Below are positions 59,172 to 64,000 of a stretch of 64,000 nucleotides of DNA, one piece after another. The notes below the pieces were generated by a model, which worked only from the letters and a program-made list of their open reading frames with translations, had not been told where the DNA came from and searched no databases. Both the position numbers and the translations under genes were made by a program. The DNA comes from Endomychus coccineus. Its lineage: Eukaryota > Arthropoda > Insecta > Coleoptera > Endomychidae. The stretch is taken from NCBI GenBank assembly GCA_958510875.1, contig OY294067.1:106312010-106376009 (forward strand), written 5' to 3'. Within the stretch, counting starts at the first letter, position 1. Every line of letters begins with the position of its first letter.

Positions 59172-61319
59172 CTGAAACAATGTAAGAAAAATTAGTTTTT
59201 TCATAATTTTATGTATCAAATTGAAAAAGAATTACAAATTTATTACTTCTTTCACATCCTTGATGCAAAAGAAATGATTGGTTGTATTTGAAAATCAAAC
59301 ATTTCTGCAGTATAAGTAGTAGCTGTTCACACATGATTGTTCAAAAATCTTAGTGATATGGCATTGATTCAAGAATGGACGTTATTTCAGCGGTAGTTGT
59401 TGGAAGTTACTTACAATTTTTTAACTCATGCTAAGAACTTCAAACCCTGACATAGAAATATCAGTCATCGTTCAAGCATGTATCTCCACTTGTGGAAAAT
59501 GTTGTAATCAATGGATCTTCAGAGTTCAATGTGTCACCGAGAGAGCCCCAATATTGGATATTGTATGTGGTATAGAAAGCTCCATACGGAAGATTGAGTA
59601 TACAAGTAAAAACTCCAATAGGAAAGCTGGCACAATTGAAATAGGATGACTGTATTCAGCTGCAAACTAGTTATTGAAAAAACCGATGTGTAACCCAGAT
59701 AATTACACATATAATATTTGGTTATATTATTTTGGAAATATTCTATAACGAAACGTTATGCACTCATCTGTTATAATTTGCCCTGCAATAAGTTAAAAAC
59801 AAGCTCATCTGCAATAACGGTTAATGTCTGGAAAAGGGCGATGACGTATTATTAAGGTAACTGCAAATGACAACTGAACATCGTCAATCTTCCCCGTGAC
59901 ACTACATATCCCAGCCACCTCTACTCAGAATAAATCACCATAATGCTTCTTTGTTAACTTGTGAATACGTATAAATAATTTAAGTTTGAAGAAAATGTAA
60001 TGTTAGCTCATTGGTTATAATTAATCAACAAACAAAATGAGATTCCCAAATAAAAACTTCCGAAAAGTAATAAGTTACGATCAATCTGATGCATTAACGC
60101 TGTAGTTATTTCAAAGGTAGTAATATGAAATAGCCAATATTTGTTCCATAATTCTTTCGTATTTCCATATTCAATACAACATTAATATTGAGTGAGGGAA
60201 AATATAAATTGTATGTATAAATTAGTGTGCTGAATTTGGTTATGAATAATTTTTGAAAAATTTGCATATCAACAAATAAACCATCCAAAATTCAGAATTA
60301 CAGTTAATTCGTGAATGGATTATGATCAATTTTTATCATAGAATATGTTTTTACGGGGGACCTACTTGAGAAAAGCCAGGCGTTACACGGAACCGGTAAA
60401 CGGAGACCGTAACAGGTCTGATTAATCGAAATGCACGGACCAGTGTAATAGGCTCGTCCTTCTCCAGTACGTATTATACATATCACACTAGCGCCGAGCG
60501 AGCATAGATAAGTGAATACTATGCTATCCTTGAGACTTAGCCAGGGAGAGGTAATATCGCGTATCTGGATGTATTGTAGCGTATTGAAACATGCTTTCAG
60601 CAAACAGAACAGAATATGTTGAAATAATCTTTACCCTCGATAGATATTAAGATAACATGAACTCGACTCACGTTCTTTTGTTAGGCGATCTCTAATATCC
60701 CGAATTATACGTGACTGTCCACATGAGATACAGAAAAACATATTATATGTTAATTTTTTTTCTATGATAAGAACTCTCACTTTTATGGTATTGTTAAATG
60801 ATCAAATCTAGATTTATCAGACAGTACGTTTAATTTTGTGATTTTAAATAAATAAAGTCAACTCTAGATCATAATAGCATTCGAATGATACAATTTGGTG
60901 CAACCTAGTTGTTCAAAGATTTACTCTACTATCTTCATCATTCCACATCTCTTCCTTCATGGGAACGATGGTATGTTATTTTTAATACATATATCTGCCG
61001 TTACTTCCTCTTTTTACGAGAGAATCTGCAGCTTGCTTCCTTCTGATACGGTGGTTTAACATGTCTCGCTCTATGAGAATCTGCTAAGGACTCCTTGCTG
61101 ACCACTTAATTGCAGAAATTTCCAATGCATTTATAGTCAGTAACATCCACAGTAGTGTAGGGTAATAAAATGAACTGTGATCAATTGATCAAGTGAGTTC
61201 CTTCACTTTTGTTAGCAAAGTAGCTTTCGAACATTTCTGCGGATCAAATGTATATGATTGTAGGAGTAGAAAATATATCGGAAAATAAAATTAAAGATTA
61301 GAAAATTTACTTTACTAAG
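59172..61319. other. No gene recognised; GC-richer island 60340-60600
   Basis: The island starts near GGGGGACCTACTTGAGAAAA and holds an open frame (60304-60603, minus) without recognisable domains. It stands out from the AT-rich flanks. A plus frame at 59428-59649 is also unassigned. Confidence 0.35.
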
Positions 61320-61760
61320 AAGAAATAGAAATTTATGATGTCTGACCCCAAAAACCCCCTTATACCAATTCTGAATAGGATCTGACCATAATCTCGAGAC
61401 ATTTTCGTTGAATTTTGACTAAGAAATCATGATCTCCGACCACAAAACTCCCTTATAGCAATTTTGGAAAGAATTGTACCATAATCACAAGTTTTGTCTG
61501 CCATATTAGCCGCCATCTTGAATTTTGAATTTTGACTAATAAATCATGATCTGCTCCTACCCCAAAAACTCCCTTATACCCATTTTGAATAGAATGATCA
61601 CACAACTCGTCCGCATCTTAGCCGCCATCTTGAATTTTTTGTTTTGACGGAAAAAACATGATCTCCGACCCTAATGACCGCCCGCCATATACTAATTTTA
61701 AAGAATCGGACCATAATCATAAAATACGTCCGCCATCTTGGAGCCGAAATATTGTTTTAT
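61320..61760 (-). repeat. Tandem array, about four diverged units of 100-117 bp
   Basis: Units share ATCATGATCTCCGACC, then AAAACTCCCTTATA, then CCGCCATCTTGAATTTTG (near 61330, 61428, 61545 and 61658). In reverse complement the first part reads GGGAGTTTTGTGGTCGGAGA then TCATGAT, similar to the shared core. Confidence 0.8.
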
Positions 61761-62179
61761 TCTTATAAATATACCACAATACATTGTCACCCAAATGATG
61801 AAGTCCTGCCGAATTTCATGTTAATCGGATGACTAGAAGTGGGTCAAAATTCACTTGCAAAATTTCACCCGAACGAACAAATAGATAGATCGATAGATAA
61901 ACAAGACAAGTTGAATAAAAACTTGTAATGATATTCCAGAAGCCCCTATTAAAACACGTTGCATTGATATTATAATGTATTTCAGATATCTATGTTTTAT
62001 ACTGACACCTACTGTCAGTCTGACTTTCGAAATATAATGTTTTATACTGATACTGTCAAATGAACTGTCAAAATTTTTCACAAAGAAAGACATAACATAG
62101 ACAGTGACGTCATATTAATGGATCTTAAGTCTTAAAATATGAATTTCGGACACTTCTGCGGGTTAAATATATGCGTGTA

Positions 62180-63545
62180 ACATATATTTATAACCAGAAA
62201 AATACGGTTGTTCTTATGGTTCGATGAAATACTGAAATTTTATCTGAAAAACAGGAGATGGATGTCAGAAATACCACTCGAAACGGGGCTACCACGACCA
62301 AACACCATACAGTGCCTATTTTCAGCACTTAATTGCGATTTGCAAAATTTTAAATCCGATAAGAACGGCTTAATCGCCTCCTCAGTAGGTTACACAGGCA
62401 CACATACAGACATAATGTCGAAAATATTCTAGATCGAATCAGAAATGCTCGAAACGGATATATTCGGAAAAAAATGTTTTGCCACCATTACAATACTTTC
62501 CTTACACTATATACTACATATAGTGAGGGAAGTAAAAATGATATCAGTAAACGGTGCAAAATAAATGGTACTACGTGATCTTCCAGTACATCCGCTTCAT
62601 AACTTTATGCAGTTATCATTAGAAAATGCTTCAGGGTCTTCATCTAACAAAACTTCTTGGCAAAATTTGTTCTTCGTTCTTCCTCATAAGTCATTACATC
62701 AGTTCAATTACATTGTGTAGAACTGACATTTACGAACCAGTAAGTTCTACTGATTATTACTGAGAGAGGAGAGGGCGTCTAGTAACTGTACTTCTGCCAC
62801 TGAGTATCTGTACCTTTTTCTAACAATTAAATATCATTTCCTGAGATATTTAGTATTTTTTTGGCTCCTGTAAAAGGACTTACTTCAGACCAAATTAACC
62901 CCAGGAATATGCTAAATTATTCTTCATGAAATTTATCTTGGAATATACATTATTTTAGATCAACTTATATATATCAAAATTATTTCGTTTTACATTCAGT
63001 GAGTCTGTCTGTCTATGAGTGGATATAACATAAGTTATATCCACCAAATACGTTGCAGTATTTTATATTTATATCTATAGAAAATATGGGAATGTTACCA
63101 AAGTAACAAAATGTTGGTATTGGCATGATTCAGTTTTTCTTGACAATTCTGGAATTCCAGGTATGTGAGCTTTTTTCTTGGAATTCCAGCTATTTTGGCG
63201 AATATTGTATCAATTTAGAGATGATAATAACATGTAATAACTCGTTTCTAATGAAATAATATTCTCATTCCCACAGGGGTTTTTTGCAATGGTTATTCTG
63301 ATTTCTACTTTTGACTAGCTCAATAACATGTTTATTCATTCATCATCGAACTGCCTATTCACTTCCGCTTAAGTCTTGTATAATACACGGTTTTCCACAA
63401 ACATGTTGGCTTGAATTACGTGATTGAAATTTCAGCTGCCTTGACGATGTGATCTACAGTATTATCGCCGAAGATTATCATTACATTCTCCATCAAAATC
63501 TACATGAATGTCATGTATATCAAGGTACTGATGTCTTGCATTCTA
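62180..63545. other. No gene recognised
   Basis: Dispersed-repeat wording (TTCGGACACTTCTGCGGG at 62146, just before this stretch) also occurs inverted at 20910 and, diverged, at 61226. The remainder is AT-rich. Confidence 0.4.
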
Positions 63546-63547
63546 TA

Positions 63548-63835
63548 AACTAAAAAAGAGTTCACACTGTGGATACACTAAAACATATAAATAAGGAACA
63601 ATCACTCTTATCCATTAAAAAAACTGTTAAGGTACTGAGAACTTGCTATCATAAAAGTAAACTAATATATTTTAATTTGCCCTGATGTTGGCTACTTGGT
63701 AGCCGAAAGTATCTCAGTACTTTATCAGTATGGATATGGGTGATTATTTTAGTTCACTCTGATGATGACTACATTGTAGCTGGAAGTCCTCAGTACTTTA
63801 ACAGTATTTTTAGTGGATAAGAGTTATTGTTTCTA
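63548..63835. repeat. PLE type b terminal signatures, one inverted and two direct
   Basis: The inverted copy starts AAAAGAGTTCACACTGTGGA (63555). Direct copies carry GATGTTGGCTACTTGGTAGC (63685) and TGATGATGACTACATTGTAG (63760), the second ending with TTTTTAGTGGATAAGAG. No nuclease remnant is recognisable between them. Confidence 0.75.
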
Positions 63836-64000
63836 TGTTCAACATACAGAGACAATGAAAACCTTGTCTAATGAAGCTTCAATGTGGTGGTTCGTAATTA
63901 GTTAGTCTAATTCATATTAACGAAAAATTTACATTGCCATGTAAATATACAATAACGATATATTGTGACTTGCTTGTTATCAGCACATAATTGGATGGTT

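Overview
This window looks like a stretch of AT-rich, non-coding nuclear DNA from an arthropod, most likely an insect. The inference rests on its mobile-element content: Penelope-like elements (PLEs), Jockey/CR1-type LINEs, an irritans-type mariner, a hAT of the GTF2IRD2/ZBED5 type, an insect-style IS630/Tc1-mariner relative and foldback elements encoding a PIN/CXC-type protein. I cannot name the order or species from the sequence alone. I found no complete host gene, no rRNA or tRNA gene and no CRISPR array. One short candidate terminal exon (59013-59171, minus) is the best hint of a host gene.

Layout. 1-8.4 kb: a small foldback (240-757), a minus-strand LINE pseudogene (2040-3175), a PLE end (3830-4385), and a decayed PLE with RT and GIY-YIG parts (4870-7035) split by a 1.2-kb foldback insertion (5390-6598). 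8.4-10 kb: a tandem array of about 0.55-kb units whose first copy carries two insertions. 10.5-16.2 kb: a LINE RNase H-region fragment, an internally deleted mariner (11634-12342) and a full-length but dead hAT (13525-16128) with a perfect 8-bp target duplication. 18.4-20.4 kb: a large foldback. 21.7-25.5 kb: a head-to-tail array of PLE 3' ends. 27.2 kb: a perfect 31-bp-arm palindrome. 28.7-33.4 kb: the most interesting element, a 4.7-kb foldback with arms longer than 1.2 kb, built partly from a roughly 143-bp tandem repeat and enclosing a frameshifted PIN-like plus CXC protein gene. 34-39 kb: more foldbacks and short tandem arrays. 38.9-45.6 kb: an RLE-type LINE endonuclease fragment, a second PLE family with inverted ends, a further GIY-YIG fragment, a possible Maverick/Polinton-related remnant and an inverted pair of tRNA-Trp-type LTR primer-binding sites. 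46.9-52 kb: a LINE EN-RT fragment, a foldback with GC-rich arms and a mariner-like element with long terminal repeats. 54-58 kb: two more LINE pseudogenes. 59-64 kb: mostly unassigned sequence, a tandem array and more PLE ends.

Main observation. At least five repeat groups, foldbacks or tandem arrays that otherwise look unrelated, share a short G-rich core resembling GGGGTCGCTGATTACGATTC followed by TGAAGTC; two more carry weaker variants. One of these elements encodes a CXC (tesmin/TSO1-like) domain, a DNA-binding type. This suggests, as an inference, that the core is a recognition site used by a shared mobilising machinery that also serves non-coding derivatives.

Limits. All family assignments come from reading translated motifs by eye; no database search was run. 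Element boundaries not fixed by a target duplication or terminal repeat are approximate by tens of bases.
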